Positions 33,585 to 43,019 are shown, numbered from the stretch's first letter. The stretch: 64,000 nucleotides of DNA from Bacillota bacterium (GCA_023391875.1 JAEWAB010000004.1:744001-808000), one strand, 5' to 3'. Made by a program: numbers and translations. The notes: a model not told the origin generated them from the sequence alone.

Positions 33585-35003
33585 ATGTGGGATATAGAGT
33601 TAGCAGAAAGCGAACTTCCCTTGAAGCGTCAGCTGTACCAAACCTTGCGGGAACGCATTACCTCGGGCCGCATCCCGGCGGGGGAGGCGCTGCCCTCCAC
33701 GCGGGAGCTGGCAAAGCAGCTCGCCGTTTCGCGCAACACCGTATGCGAGGCGTATGAGATGCTGCTTGCCGAGGGCTATGTCGTCAGCCGTCAGGGTGCC
33801 CCCACCCGTGTCGCGGAGGGGCTGACCCTTGAAAGGCCACATGCCGAAGCGCCTCGGCCCCAGCCGGTGGCGCATACCGCCCCAATTGTCGCCGACCTGC
33901 ACACCGGACAGCCCGACCTTAGGCTGTTCCCCGCCTTCCAATGGGGTATGGCGATGCGCAGGGCCTGCGAGAGTCTGCCGCTTTCACAACTCGGCTACAC
34001 CGGCCCGCAGGGGCTGCCGCAGCTGCGGGAGGAAATCTCGGCATGGCTGTTCCGCAGTAAAGGGATACTCGCACCACCCGAGGATATCTTCATCACGGCG
34101 GGGGCCACCCACGCGCTGCATATCATCGCGCAGCTGCTCGGCGAGGGGGGCAAGGGCCTGATTGTGGAGGACCCCTGCCACACGGGGATGCTGCGCACGC
34201 TGCAGAGCAAGGGCGTGCCCGTTTATCCTGTTGCGGCGGATGAGCAGGGCCTGCAAACCGAGCTGCTCACCGGGCAAAACGCCGCGGCGGTGTACGTTAC
34301 TCCGTCACACCAATTTCCGCTCGGCGGTATTCTGCCCGCGGCAAGGCGGGCCGCCCTCATCCGCTTTGCGCGGGAGCACGGCCTGTATATCGTAGAGGAT
34401 GACTACGACAGCGAGTTCCGTTACAGCGGCGAGCCGGTGGCGCCGCTCTTTTGCGCCGACCCGCAGCGCGTACTCTATACGGGTACCTTCAGCAAGGTAT
34501 TGTTTCCAGCGCTTCGCATCGGCTATGCGGTGGTGCCAAGGGCGCTGCAGGCCCGTTTTAGCCGGCTGCGCACCCAGACCGACGTACAGAACCCTGTGAC
34601 GGAGCAGGCCGCCCTTGCCGATTTTCTGCACGCCCGCAGGCTGGATAAGCATATCCGGCAGATGCGCAAGGTATACGGCGAGCGGCGGCAGGTGCTGCTT
34701 CAGGTACTGCAGGAGTGCTTCGGTGATGGCTGGCGCACCTGGGGCGACGCGGCGGGGCTGCACCTTGCGCTGCAGTTTGAGCGCCTGCGCTTTGACGCCG
34801 CCTTTGTTTCGCGCTGCAGGCAGAGCGGCATAAGGCTGGCGACGGTGGAACAGCACAGCATTACCAAGGGTAGGCACACCGATAAGCTGCTCATCGGCTA
34901 CGGGCATCTCACCCCCGATGAGATACGCCGCGCCGTGGCGGTATTGGCGGAGTTTATGGAAAAGGAGCTTAAAGGGGAAGACGGTTGCATAAAACGCGGA
35001 TGA
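33585..35003 (+). CDS. MocR-type (GntR/aminotransferase fusion) regulator
   Basis: A 472-residue protein. Residues 1-75 are a GntR winged helix (LPLKRQLYQTLRERITSGRI, PSTRELAKQLAVSRNTVCEAYE). The rest is a class I aminotransferase-like domain with the PLP Lys304 in TGTFSKVLFPALRIGY and VEDDYDSEFRY. MocR regulators use PLP or an amine-PLP adduct as effector and control vitamin B6, GABA or transport genes. It is divergent from the EamA transporter and separated by repeat operators. Given the nearby GABA genes, a GabR-like response is possible but not shown. GGAGGG precedes the ATG. Confidence 0.88.
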   Translation: MWDIELAESELPLKRQLYQTLRERITSGRIPAGEALPSTRELAKQLAVSRNTVCEAYEMLLAEGYVVSRQGAPTRVAEGLTLERPHAEAPRPQPVAHTAPIVADLHTGQPDLRLFPAFQWGMAMRRACESLPLSQLGYTGPQGLPQLREEISAWLFRSKGILAPPEDIFITAGATHALHIIAQLLGEGGKGLIVEDPCHTGMLRTLQSKGVPVYPVAADEQGLQTELLTGQNAAAVYVTPSHQFPLGGILPAARRAALIRFAREHGLYIVEDDYDSEFRYSGEPVAPLFCADPQRVLYTGTFSKVLFPALRIGYAVVPRALQARFSRLRTQTDVQNPVTEQAALADFLHARRLDKHIRQMRKVYGERRQVLLQVLQECFGDGWRTWGDAAGLHLALQFERLRFDAAFVSRCRQSGIRLATVEQHSITKGRHTDKLLIGYGHLTPDEIRRAVAVLAEFMEKELKGEDGCIKRG

Positions 35004-35073
35004 CTATCCTCTATAATCATCCTTCATAGAATCCGATTGTTCTTCCCTGTAGCTTTTAAAGAGTCATAATCAT

Positions 35074-35113
35074 AACAGGCCACCTTCGGTATTCAATACC
35101 AAGGGTGGCCTGT
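35074..35113 (+). terminator. Long hairpin terminator after the MocR gene
   Basis: AACAGGCCACCTTCGGTATT pairs with the segment AATACCAAGGGTGGCCTGTT, a near-perfect stem of about 19 bp with a one-to-four base loop, followed by GTGTAT. It lies 70 bp after the MocR stop codon. Confidence 0.65.
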
Positions 35114-35235
35114 TGTGTATGCAGGAGATATAAGCGTACCGGAGGGGATACACCCGCCAAGTCCGCAATGACATGCAGGAATCTCACAGTATCGGAGAAA
35201 CCAGTGCACAGGGCAGGGTAGTGCAAAAGGGTATA

Positions 35236-36414
35236 CTAAACCGCCCCGTTAATGGCTTGCTCCAGTTGGGTGAGCGCCTGCTCGAGGGTTTTGCGCGGGC
35301 AGGCGATGTTAATGCGCTCAAAGCCGCTGCCGCCATCGCCGAACATGGTACCCGCATCCAGCCACAGGCGGGCCTTGTTTACTACAAGGTCTTCAAGCTG
35401 TTCGTCGCTGAGGCCGAGCCCGCTGCAATCCAGCCACACAAGGTAGGTGCCCTGTGGCTCCACAAGCTTTATCTGCGGCAGGTGCTGCGTTAAAAACGTC
35501 CTTACAAAATTCAGGTTTTCATTTAGATACAGCTTCAGCGCCTCCAGCCATTCGCCGCCTTCGGCGTAAGCCGCCCGGCAGGCGGTAATGCCCATGACAT
35601 TGAGCTGACTGTAGCCGCTTTTTATAAGCTCCTGCTTAAAGCACTGCCGCAGGCCGCAGTTTGCGATAAAGATATTCGAAATCTGCAGCCCCGCGAGGTT
35701 GAAGGTTTTGGTGGGGGCCGTGCAGGTGATAGTGTGCTCGGCAAACTCTGGTTTTAGGGCTGCGAATACATGGTGCGTATGGCCGGCGTAGGTGAAATCG
35801 GCATGAATCTCGTCCGAGATAACGGTCACCCCGTGCTTTAGGCAGATATCACCCATGCGGGTAAGCTCCTCCCTTGTCCACACCCGCCCCACAGGGTTGT
35901 GCGGACTGCACAGGATAAACAGCTTGACATTGTTTTGTATAATCTTCTCTTCAAAATTTGCGTAATCAACGGTATACTGCCCCTGCGCGTATACCAGCCG
36001 GTTTACCACCAGCTTACGGTCGTTTTTCGTCACAGCCTCCGAGAACGGGTAGTAAACCGGCTGCTGGATGAGCACCGCGTCGTCCTCCTGTGTCAGGGCG
36101 CGGATGGCGGTGCAGATGGCATACACCACACCGGGAGTTTTCACCAGCCATTCGGCGTGGATATCCCACCCGAAAGAGCACGAGAACCAGCGCTCAAGCA
36201 CCTCAAAATAATCCTGCCGAGCCTCGGAATAGCCGAAGATACCGTGGCGGCTCTTTTCCACCAGCGCTTCTATCACGGCAGAGGGGGTCTGAAAGTCCAT
36301 ATCCGCCACCCAGAGCGGCAAAACGCCCTTTGGCTTGCCGCGCTCCGCCCAGAAATCATATTTAATGGAATCGGTGTTTGTTCTATCGATAAGTTCGTCA
36401 AAATTGTAGTTCAC
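35236..36414 (-). CDS. MalY/PatB-type C-S lyase
   Basis: A 392-residue PLP enzyme of fold type I. Lys236 in TAPTKTFNLAGLQ binds the cofactor. PLWVADMDFQTPSAVIEA, SPHNPVGRVWTREEL and ISDEIHADF are hallmarks of the MalY/PatB cystathionine beta-lyase group. It cleaves cystathionine or cysteine conjugates to pyruvate, ammonia and a thiol (homocysteine). It lies two bases after the trans-sulfuration gene on the same strand, so the two may form cystathionine synthesis and cleavage steps leading to methionine. E. coli MalY also represses maltose genes, but nothing here suggests that. Confidence 0.9.
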   Translation of the reverse strand: MNYNFDELIDRTNTDSIKYDFWAERGKPKGVLPLWVADMDFQTPSAVIEALVEKSRHGIFGYSEARQDYFEVLERWFSCSFGWDIHAEWLVKTPGVVYAICTAIRALTQEDDAVLIQQPVYYPFSEAVTKNDRKLVVNRLVYAQGQYTVDYANFEEKIIQNNVKLFILCSPHNPVGRVWTREELTRMGDICLKHGVTVISDEIHADFTYAGHTHHVFAALKPEFAEHTITCTAPTKTFNLAGLQISNIFIANCGLRQCFKQELIKSGYSQLNVMGITACRAAYAEGGEWLEALKLYLNENLNFVRTFLTQHLPQIKLVEPQGTYLVWLDCSGLGLSDEQLEDLVVNKARLWLDAGTMFGDGGSGFERINIACPRKTLEQALTQLEQAINGAV

Positions 36415-36416
36415 GT

Positions 36417-37553
36417 TTAGTCCTCCAATGCCCGCCTAAGGTCGGCAATCAAATCGTCGGCAGACTCCAGCCCTGCCGACAGGCGGATAAGCCGCTCGTT
36501 AATGCCCTTGGCCTCGCGCACCTCCTTGGGCACGTCGGCGTGGGTCTGCATCATGGGGTAGGTGATCAGCGTTTCAGAGCCGCCGAGGCTTTCGGCGTAC
36601 TGAATAAGCTGTACGCGCTCGAGCAGCCTTTTTGCCGTTTGCTCGCTGTCGGTCTCGAACGAGATCATCGCGCCGAAGCCGGTAGCCTGCCGTTTAGAAA
36701 CCTCATAGCCCGGGTGGCTGGGCAGCCCTACATAATGCACGGCCTTTACCTTCGGCTGCGTACTTAGCCAGTTCGCAAGCAAGGCGGCGTTTTCCTGCTG
36801 CTGGCGCATCCGCACGGCAAGGGTTTTGATGCCGCGGATAAGCAGCCAGCTGTCAAACGGCGACAGGCAGGCGCCGATGGTTTTATAGATAAAGCGCAGG
36901 CGCTGTGAAAGCAGCGTATCCGCAACCACCAAAAAGCCCGCGAGGGTATCGTTGTGTCCGCCAAGGTATTTGGTGCCGCTGTGGGCGACAATATCGGCGC
37001 CGAGCGCGAGCGGGCGCTGAAAATAGGGGGTTAAGAAGGTATTGTCTACAATCAGCAGCAGGCCGTGCTCCTTCGTAAGGCGCGATACCGCCGCGATATC
37101 CGTTACCTGCATCATGGGATTGGTGGGCGTTTCAATGAAGATGGCCTTGGTCTCCTTGCGGATGAGCGGTTTTATGAGCGAGAGATCGGAGGTATCCACA
37201 AAGTCGAAGGTGACGCCGTTCTTCATCGAGATGGTGTAAAACAGCCGGTGCGAGCCGCCATACAGGTCGTCGGAGGCAATGATGTGGTCACCGGGCGAGA
37301 ACAGCTCCATCACCGCGGAGATTGCGGCCATGCCGGTGGAAAAGGCCATGGCGTCCACGCCACCCTCCAAAAGGGCAACCGTTTTCTCAAGGTGTTCCCG
37401 CGTGGGGTTTTGCATACGGGAATAATCAAACCCCGTGCTCTGCCCGACGCCGGGGTGGGCAAAGGTGGCGGTTTGAAATATCGGTATGCTTACGGCACCC
37501 GTACAGTCGTAACAATCATCGCTCCCGTGAACACAGGCCGTTGTAAAATCCAT
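36417..37553 (-). CDS. Trans-sulfuration PLP enzyme (cystathionine gamma-synthase/lyase family)
   Basis: About 378 residues of the Cys/Met metabolism PLP family. Lys195 in HSGTKYLGGHND is the cofactor Lys. YSRMQNPTREHLEKTVALLEG, SDDLYGGSHRLF and ETPTNPMMQVTD are characteristic. Members act as cystathionine gamma-synthase, gamma-lyase, beta-lyase or homocysteine synthase, and sequence inspection alone does not separate them. With the downstream MalY-type lyase, a synthase role is sensible. The start at 37553 (MDFTTACVHGS) has GGAG about nine bases upstream. A strong promoter lies about 70 bp upstream. Confidence 0.9.
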   Translation of the reverse strand: MDFTTACVHGSDDCYDCTGAVSIPIFQTATFAHPGVGQSTGFDYSRMQNPTREHLEKTVALLEGGVDAMAFSTGMAAISAVMELFSPGDHIIASDDLYGGSHRLFYTISMKNGVTFDFVDTSDLSLIKPLIRKETKAIFIETPTNPMMQVTDIAAVSRLTKEHGLLLIVDNTFLTPYFQRPLALGADIVAHSGTKYLGGHNDTLAGFLVVADTLLSQRLRFIYKTIGACLSPFDSWLLIRGIKTLAVRMRQQQENAALLANWLSTQPKVKAVHYVGLPSHPGYEVSKRQATGFGAMISFETDSEQTAKRLLERVQLIQYAESLGGSETLITYPMMQTHADVPKEVREAKGINERLIRLSAGLESADDLIADLRRALED

Positions 37554-37620
37554 AGTATTGTCTCCAATCCCATATAGTGCATCAATGCTTATATATCCTA
37601 TTTTATAATATATGTATTTA

Positions 37621-37649
37621 ATGATATTTAAATCATCAGGCCTTGTCAA
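37621..37649 (-). promoter_or_regulatory. Sigma-A promoter for the trans-sulfuration operon
   Basis: Minus-strand TTGACA (37644-37649) and TATCAT (37621-37626) are separated by 17 bp. The short leader of about 60 nucleotides has no T-box or SAM riboswitch features that I can see. Confidence 0.7.
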
Positions 37650-37719
37650 TAGTATATTAACCCTATAGAGATAATATATATTTGCCGCTTTAACATGATA
37701 ATGTAAAGCTTGTAGCTAA

Positions 37720-37755
37720 AATGCGCAGCCCAGAAAGCTCTCTGAACTGCGCATT
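37720..37755 (-). terminator. Terminator of the pseudouridine synthase gene
   Basis: AATGCGCAG (37720-37728) and CTGCGCATT (37747-37755) form a perfect nine-base stem with an inner CAGA/TCTG stem, followed on the minus strand by TTAGC. It lies ten bases after the stop codon of the RluA-type gene. Confidence 0.65.
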
Positions 37756-37765
37756 ATATCTAATT

Positions 37766-38692
37766 TTAAGTTGTCCCCGATTTGAAAAGTGAACGAAAAC
37801 TTCTGGGTAACCGTGTTTCAAAGCACATCACTTTATCCGTAAAAGGATGTCTAAGCACCAGTTTATATGCATGCAGGCCCAAGCGTTTCAGCGGGTTTGT
37901 TTTGGCTCCGTATTTTTTGTCGCCCGCAACGGGATGCCCGATGTCCTTCATATGCACACGAATCTGATTCTTGCGCCCTGTTTCAAGCTGGATATCCAGC
38001 AAAGAATAGTCGGAATTTTCGTTTAGAACCTGATAATTCGTGATGGCCTCCAAACCGTCCCCGGCTTTAGGGCTGGAATACATCATGAGTGTTTTTGTTT
38101 CTTTGAGCCAGGATTGTATTCGGCCGCTCTTCTCTTTAAGCTGCCCTTCCACAACCGCCATATAACCCCGTTCAGACACCAAATCGGCCCAGTTATCCTG
38201 CAAAGCCTGCTTCATCCGCTCGTTTTTTGCCACCATCAACACACCGGAAGTATCGCGGTCGAGGCGATGTACTGCAAAAATACGGTTTTGGGGGTTCTTA
38301 AGCCTCACATAATCCGTTAACAGGTGATAGGCCGTGTGCTCCTTTTCTTTACCGGAGGCGATGGACAACAGCCCCGCCGGTTTGTTAATGACAATGAGGT
38401 CGTTGTCCTCATAGATAATATCCAGCACATTTTTCTGTTTCTGTACCTGCCCGCTTGACCGGCTGATCTGTATCGTTTGTCCTTCATGCAAGGCAGTATC
38501 GTACTGCGTGATCACAACGCCGTCCACCGATACTTGCCGGTGAGTCAGCAGCGACTTCACGTGGTTTCTGGACTCCTTTGATAACTTCAGCAATAAGAAA
38601 TCCAGTAATTCACACGGCTCATGCACCGCGAATTCCATACTGGGTTTTGAGGCGGTTCTTTTCTGCCCCACGTCTTGTTTTACTTTATTCAA
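37766..38692 (-). CDS. RluA-family rRNA pseudouridine synthase
   Basis: A 308-residue enzyme with an N-terminal S4 RNA-binding domain (LLDFLLLKLSKESRNHVKSL) and a catalytic domain with the signature AVHRLDRDTSGVLMVAKN, in which the Asp of HRLDRDTSG attacks uridine C1'. GRKNQIRVHMKDIGHPVAGD is also typical. RluC/RluD-type enzymes isomerise specific uridines in 23S rRNA. Which site is modified cannot be predicted. It is immediately followed on the strand by no partner. The ABC-F gene upstream is 62 bp away and may be co-transcribed. Confidence 0.92.
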   Translation of the reverse strand: MNKVKQDVGQKRTASKPSMEFAVHEPCELLDFLLLKLSKESRNHVKSLLTHRQVSVDGVVITQYDTALHEGQTIQISRSSGQVQKQKNVLDIIYEDNDLIVINKPAGLLSIASGKEKEHTAYHLLTDYVRLKNPQNRIFAVHRLDRDTSGVLMVAKNERMKQALQDNWADLVSERGYMAVVEGQLKEKSGRIQSWLKETKTLMMYSSPKAGDGLEAITNYQVLNENSDYSLLDIQLETGRKNQIRVHMKDIGHPVAGDKKYGAKTNPLKRLGLHAYKLVLRHPFTDKVMCFETRLPRSFRSLFKSGTT

Positions 38693-38753
38693 TGCCTTTT
38701 TCCTTCCGCCTCATGTTTTTAGACGTTACTTTGCTCAAATCTCGATGGTGCCT

Positions 38754-40532
38754 TTATTTTTGCGCGGCGATTTTGTCCGCCAACTCATTCAGATAAACCC
38801 ATCGGTCGGTTTTGCTTTCCAGCTCGGCCTCCAGTGCTGCCTTTTGTGCCATAAGGGCCTGTAAGCGGACATAGTCACTAGCCGCGGTGTTGATCTCGGC
38901 TTCACACTTCGCAAATTGCGCCTCCAGCGCGGCAATATTGTCGTCGATTGTCTCATATTCCCGCTGCTCTTTATACGAGAATTTCAGCTTGGACGGCTTT
39001 TGAGGTGCCTCTGCTTTGACTGCCGTTTCCTTTTTTACAGCGGGCGCCTGCGTTATCTGCCGCTTCCCGTCATAGTCGGTGTAGTTACCTAAGTATTGAA
39101 GAATGCTGCCGTCCATGTTTACCTCAAAAATGGAGGTAGCGATCTTGTCGAGAAAATAACGGTCATGCGATACGGCGAGCACCGGCCCTGCGAAGGACTC
39201 GAGATAATCCTCCAAGATCACCAGCGTCTCGATATCCAGATCGTTGGTCGGCTCGTCCAGCAGCAAAATATTAGGGGCGGTCATCAGCAAACTCAGAAGA
39301 TAAAGGCGGCGGCGCTCACCGCCGCTGAGCCTGCCGATCTGGGCATATTGAAGATCAGATGTGAATAGAAACCGCTCCAGCATTTGTGAGGCCGAAAAGG
39401 TGCCCTCGGGGGTTTTTACTTCGTCGGCGATTTCACGGATAAAATCGTACACCCTTTGGTTTAAATCCAGCTCCCGGCACTCCTGCGTAAAGTAGCCCAC
39501 CTTCACGGTAGCGCCCACGTCTACGGTTCCCGCATCCGGCGATAACCGCCCGGCAATCAGATTCAGCAGGGTGGATTTACCCGCACCGTTTTTCCCTACG
39601 ATGCCAATGCGGTCTTCCCGTGCAATAATATAAGAAAAATCACGGATGACGGTTCTATCGCCGAAGGCTTTAGTGATCTTATCAAGTTCGATTGTCTTTC
39701 GCCCGAGACGTGTCGATGCGGCGGACATCTGCACCGTATCGTCGGCTGCCTGAACGGTCTGCTCCTTGAGCGTTTCGTACCGCTCAATTCGGTCACGGCT
39801 CTTGGTGCCGCGCGCTCTGGGGCCGCGCATAATCCACTGGTACTCCTTGCGCAGAATGGACTGCCGCTTACGCTCGCTGGCCTCGGCCATCTCCGCACGC
39901 TGAGCCTTTTGCTCAAGATATTTGGAATAATTGGCTTCGTAGGTGTAGAGCTTGCTGTGGGATAACTCCACAATACGGTTGACAACGCGCTCGAGAAAGT
40001 ACCGATCATGGGTGACCATAATCAGACCGCCGGTGAAGCGGCATAGATACTGCTCGAGCCAGGTGACCATTTCACTGTCCAGATGGTTCGTCGGCTCGTC
40101 CAGAATGAGGATATCCGCCGGATGAATCAGCGTAGCAGCCAGTGCCACCCGCTTGCGCTGCCCGCCGGATAACGTGCCGATTTTCGCGTCGAAGTCAGCG
40201 ATCCCCAGACGCGTAAGCATGGCCTTGGCCTCGTACTCGTGAATATCCCGAAACTGCGCGGGGAGCTCTGCAAACACCTGCTCAAGCACCGAGAATTCGT
40301 CCTGCATCACAGGCGCTTGCGGAAGATAGGACACCCGCACATTGGGGTTCATCGCAATATATCCTTCGTCCGGCGGTTGTGCACCGGTTAAGATTTTTAA
40401 CAGAGTACTTTTACCGGTACCGTTGATACCGATGATGCCGATTCGGTTATTTTCATTGAGGTACAACGAGACATCCTGCAACAGCTGCTTCGTCCCGTAA
40501 TTTTTCGAAATATGTTCCGCAGATAATAGCAT
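38754..40532 (-). CDS. uup: ABC-F ATPase, Uup-like
   Basis: A 592-residue soluble protein with two ABC domains: Walker A GINGTGKSTLLK and GKNGAGKSTLLN, signatures LSGGQRKRVALA and LSGGERRRLYLL, and Walker B LILDEPTNHLD and LLLDEPTNDLD. The inter-domain linker is rich in Arg and Lys (RAEMAEASERKRQSILRKE), and a C-terminal coiled coil (YETIDDNIAALEAQFAKCEAE...) is typical of Uup. ABC-F proteins act on the ribosome E site during stalled translation, and some give antibiotic resistance. No membrane domain is present. This one resembles the housekeeping Uup group rather than resistance types, though this is by inspection only. Confidence 0.88.
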   Translation of the reverse strand: MLLSAEHISKNYGTKQLLQDVSLYLNENNRIGIIGINGTGKSTLLKILTGAQPPDEGYIAMNPNVRVSYLPQAPVMQDEFSVLEQVFAELPAQFRDIHEYEAKAMLTRLGIADFDAKIGTLSGGQRKRVALAATLIHPADILILDEPTNHLDSEMVTWLEQYLCRFTGGLIMVTHDRYFLERVVNRIVELSHSKLYTYEANYSKYLEQKAQRAEMAEASERKRQSILRKEYQWIMRGPRARGTKSRDRIERYETLKEQTVQAADDTVQMSAASTRLGRKTIELDKITKAFGDRTVIRDFSYIIAREDRIGIVGKNGAGKSTLLNLIAGRLSPDAGTVDVGATVKVGYFTQECRELDLNQRVYDFIREIADEVKTPEGTFSASQMLERFLFTSDLQYAQIGRLSGGERRRLYLLSLLMTAPNILLLDEPTNDLDIETLVILEDYLESFAGPVLAVSHDRYFLDKIATSIFEVNMDGSILQYLGNYTDYDGKRQITQAPAVKKETAVKAEAPQKPSKLKFSYKEQREYETIDDNIAALEAQFAKCEAEINTAASDYVRLQALMAQKAALEAELESKTDRWVYLNELADKIAAQK

Positions 40533-40741
40533 TTTGGGCTCCCTTATCGTACTTTCTTACCTTATTGATATTAGTATACCACAAATGCTTTTATGAAGCG
40601 AATGCAACATAACGGATGACTTTTTGTATGGTTTATAATGTATGTATAGAAGCAGGAAAGTAAGTATTTAAAAAATATATTGACGTACATGGTATACTTA
40701 GGGTAAAAATAAGCAAAGAAGTCCCTGAAAAGGAGATAGCC

Positions 40742-42232
40742 ATGAGAACGTCATGGATCATAAAGTATTCGCAAACGATATGGTTCCAATCCGGCGTAAC
40801 CGCCGTCATTTTAATCATCGCCACGCTGCTGTCGATGCTGATGTTTCGCCTGGATTTTTCCGAGACCAACATCGTCGTCATCTACATCCTGTCGGTGCTG
40901 GTGGCTTCGCGCTTTACCAAAGGGTTTGCCTACGGCATTGTGGCCTCCGTGGTGGGGATGCTCAGTTACAATTTCTTCTTTACCGAGCCCAGACATACGC
41001 TGAATGTGTACAATAGAAGCTACCTTGTCACCTTTACGGTGATGCTGGCGGCTTCTATCCTCACAAGCACCCTCACCAGTAAGATATTGCAATCCTCCAA
41101 GGAAGCCAAGGCGCGTGAAAACCAGTCGCAGATGCTTTATCAGATTACAAGCTCGCTTGCAAAGGCGACGAGCGTCACGGATGTTTCCACCGTGACGGCA
41201 CGCTGCCTTTCAAACATGCTGGACTGTGATGTGGCGTGCATCCTCGGCGAGGCTGAGAATAAAATGAGCAGCAAATTCTATGCCGCAAGAGGGGAGCGCG
41301 GCGTTACGGTAACGTCACTGGATGTTGACGCGCTCGAAGCTGAGGTGAAGGACAGGTTTATCTTACCCGTTTCTCATGCCGAGCACCAATATGGCCTTAT
41401 CGTTCTCCCACAGGTTTACGCCACGCAGCAGGGGGAGCAGAATAAACTGCTGCTTTCCATCGCCACTCAGGTATTCACGGCCATGGAGCGTGAGCATCTT
41501 GTGGTAGAAAAGGAGAAGGCCAAGCACGAAGCGGAGCGCGAGCGCTTTAAGAGCAGCCTTTTGCGCGCTATTTCTCACGACCTGAGAACACCGCTTTCCG
41601 CCATCACCGGCACCGCCGAGGTGTTGCTCTACAGCCTTAAGGACGTAGAGCAGCGCAAACTGGTTCAGGGCATCTACGACGATTCCCACTGGCTTAAGCA
41701 GATGATGGAGAACATCTTAAGCCTTACCAAGCTGCAGGAGGGTACCCTTATCCTCAACAAAAATGGGGAAGCGGCCGAAGAGGTCGTCTGCGCGGCGGTA
41801 AACCATATCACAAAATATACCGGCAGGAAGAATATTTCGGTGCGGCTGCCCGAGACGGTTATAATAGTTCCTATGGATGGCAAGCTGATTATGCAGGTGC
41901 TCGTCAATCTGCTCGACAACGCGGTAAAGCATACCCAAGAAACCGATGCCATCAGGGCAGAGGTACAACCCGGCAAAAACAACGTGTGGTTTAGTGTAAG
42001 CGACGGCGGCCCGGGCATCGACCCAAATGAGCTTGCAAAGGTATTCGACCTGTTTTTTGTCTCGGAGCATTCCCATTCGGACGCAAAGCGCGGCAACGGC
42101 CTGGGCCTTGCCATCTGCAAGGCGATCGTCAATGCGCACGGGGGCAGGATTGTCGCCGAAAATAACGCCGAAGGCGGCGCGACCATTCGGTTTTCGCTGC
42201 CACTGAAGGAGGAGACACAGAATGAGCCATGA
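40742..42232 (+). CDS. KdpD-like sensor kinase lacking the N-terminal KdpD/Usp domains
   Basis: A 496-residue kinase. Four membrane spans (residues 17-115, DUF4118 type) include SYNFFFTEPRHTLNVYN, the hallmark of the KdpD membrane core. A GAF-like region follows, then a HisKA domain with His279 in LLRAISHDLRTPLSAITG and an ATPase domain with NLLDNAVKHT, DGGPGI and GNGLGLAICKAIV. Full KdpD has about 890 residues and begins with a cytoplasmic KdpD and Usp domain, both absent here. It overlaps the response regulator by 11 bp. No kdpFABC pump is present in the window, so it probably controls the adjacent Trk genes. Confidence 0.9.
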   Translation: MRTSWIIKYSQTIWFQSGVTAVILIIATLLSMLMFRLDFSETNIVVIYILSVLVASRFTKGFAYGIVASVVGMLSYNFFFTEPRHTLNVYNRSYLVTFTVMLAASILTSTLTSKILQSSKEAKARENQSQMLYQITSSLAKATSVTDVSTVTARCLSNMLDCDVACILGEAENKMSSKFYAARGERGVTVTSLDVDALEAEVKDRFILPVSHAEHQYGLIVLPQVYATQQGEQNKLLLSIATQVFTAMEREHLVVEKEKAKHEAERERFKSSLLRAISHDLRTPLSAITGTAEVLLYSLKDVEQRKLVQGIYDDSHWLKQMMENILSLTKLQEGTLILNKNGEAAEEVVCAAVNHITKYTGRKNISVRLPETVIIVPMDGKLIMQVLVNLLDNAVKHTQETDAIRAEVQPGKNNVWFSVSDGGPGIDPNELAKVFDLFFVSEHSHSDAKRGNGLGLAICKAIVNAHGGRIVAENNAEGGATIRFSLPLKEETQNEP

Positions 42233-42914
42233 AAAGCTGTTCTTAATCGTAGAGGATGACAAGCAGATTCGTTCCTTCATCTCCTTTTCCCTCAAAACGC
42301 AGGAGTATGCCTCGCTGGAGGCCTCTACCGGCAAGGAGGCGATGCGGATGATCCTGTCGGAAGGGCCGGACGTTTTAATCTTAGACCTCGGGCTGCCGGA
42401 TATGGACGGGCTGGACATCATCAAGCAGGTGCGCGCCTTCTCGGATATGCCCATTATCGTTGTCTCCGCGCGCGATCAGGACCAAGAGAAGATTGACGCG
42501 CTGGACGCGGGCGCCGACGACTACCTTACCAAGCCCTTCAGTATCAATGAATTGCTGGCGAGAATCCGCGTGATTCTGCGCCGGACGGTAAAGACCACGG
42601 ACGCCGGGCGGGAGGTATTTAAGATCGGCGGCCTTGAGGTGGATTTTGAAAAGCATCTTGTTAATCTGGACGGCACTCAGGTTCATTTTACGCCGATGGA
42701 GTTTAAGATATTGTCGCTGCTGGTGCACAACGCGGGTAAGGTGCTTACCCACAGCTATATCTTAAAGAACGTATGGGGATCCTACCTTGACAGCGACGCC
42801 CAGTCGATGCGTGTGTTCATGGCCAATATACGCCGAAAGCTCGAAAAAGACCCCACCAACCCGCGCTATATCCTCACGGAGGTAGGTATCGGCTACCGCT
42901 TTGCCGACGAATAA
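42222..42914 (+). CDS. kdpE: KdpE-like OmpR-family response regulator
   Basis: A 230-residue regulator with a receiver domain (LIVEDDKQIRSF, phospho-acceptor Asp55 in VLILDLGLPDMDG, Lys in YLTKPFS) and a C-terminal winged helix (VHFTPMEFKILSLLVHNAGKV, SMRVFMANIRRKLEKDP, VGIGYRF). It is the partner of the KdpD-like kinase just upstream. Directly downstream, two direct-repeat sites of the KdpE operator type lie in the gap before the trkA-like gene, so autonomous control of the potassium locus is likely. Confidence 0.92.
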   Translation: MSHEKLFLIVEDDKQIRSFISFSLKTQEYASLEASTGKEAMRMILSEGPDVLILDLGLPDMDGLDIIKQVRAFSDMPIIVVSARDQDQEKIDALDAGADDYLTKPFSINELLARIRVILRRTVKTTDAGREVFKIGGLEVDFEKHLVNLDGTQVHFTPMEFKILSLLVHNAGKVLTHSYILKNVWGSYLDSDAQSMRVFMANIRRKLEKDPTNPRYILTEVGIGYRFADE

Positions 42915-42930
42915 CGGCTGTCCCGGCGCA

Positions 42931-42979
42931 TTTATAAAATCTTTATATTGCCCATAACTATCTTTATACCGGCTTTACA
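42931..42979 (+). promoter_or_regulatory. Paired KdpE-type direct repeats before the first trkA-like gene
   Basis: Two pairs of hexamers show 11-bp start-to-start spacing: TTTATA (42931) and TTTATA (42942), then TTTATA (42963) and TTTACA (42974). The pairs begin 32 bp apart, about three helical turns. The second pair has the TTTATA-N5-TTTACA shape that I recall for the E. coli kdp operator bound by KdpE. Confidence 0.6.
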
Positions 42980-43019
42980 TCCGCTGTGTTATGATAACAA
43001 CGGAAAGGGGCGAGCCGAT

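Noticed and set aside
40633..40881. Minus-strand frame opposite the start of the KdpD-like kinase
   Set aside because: It has no ribosome binding site, lies antisense to a well-supported gene, and its translation resembles no family I know.
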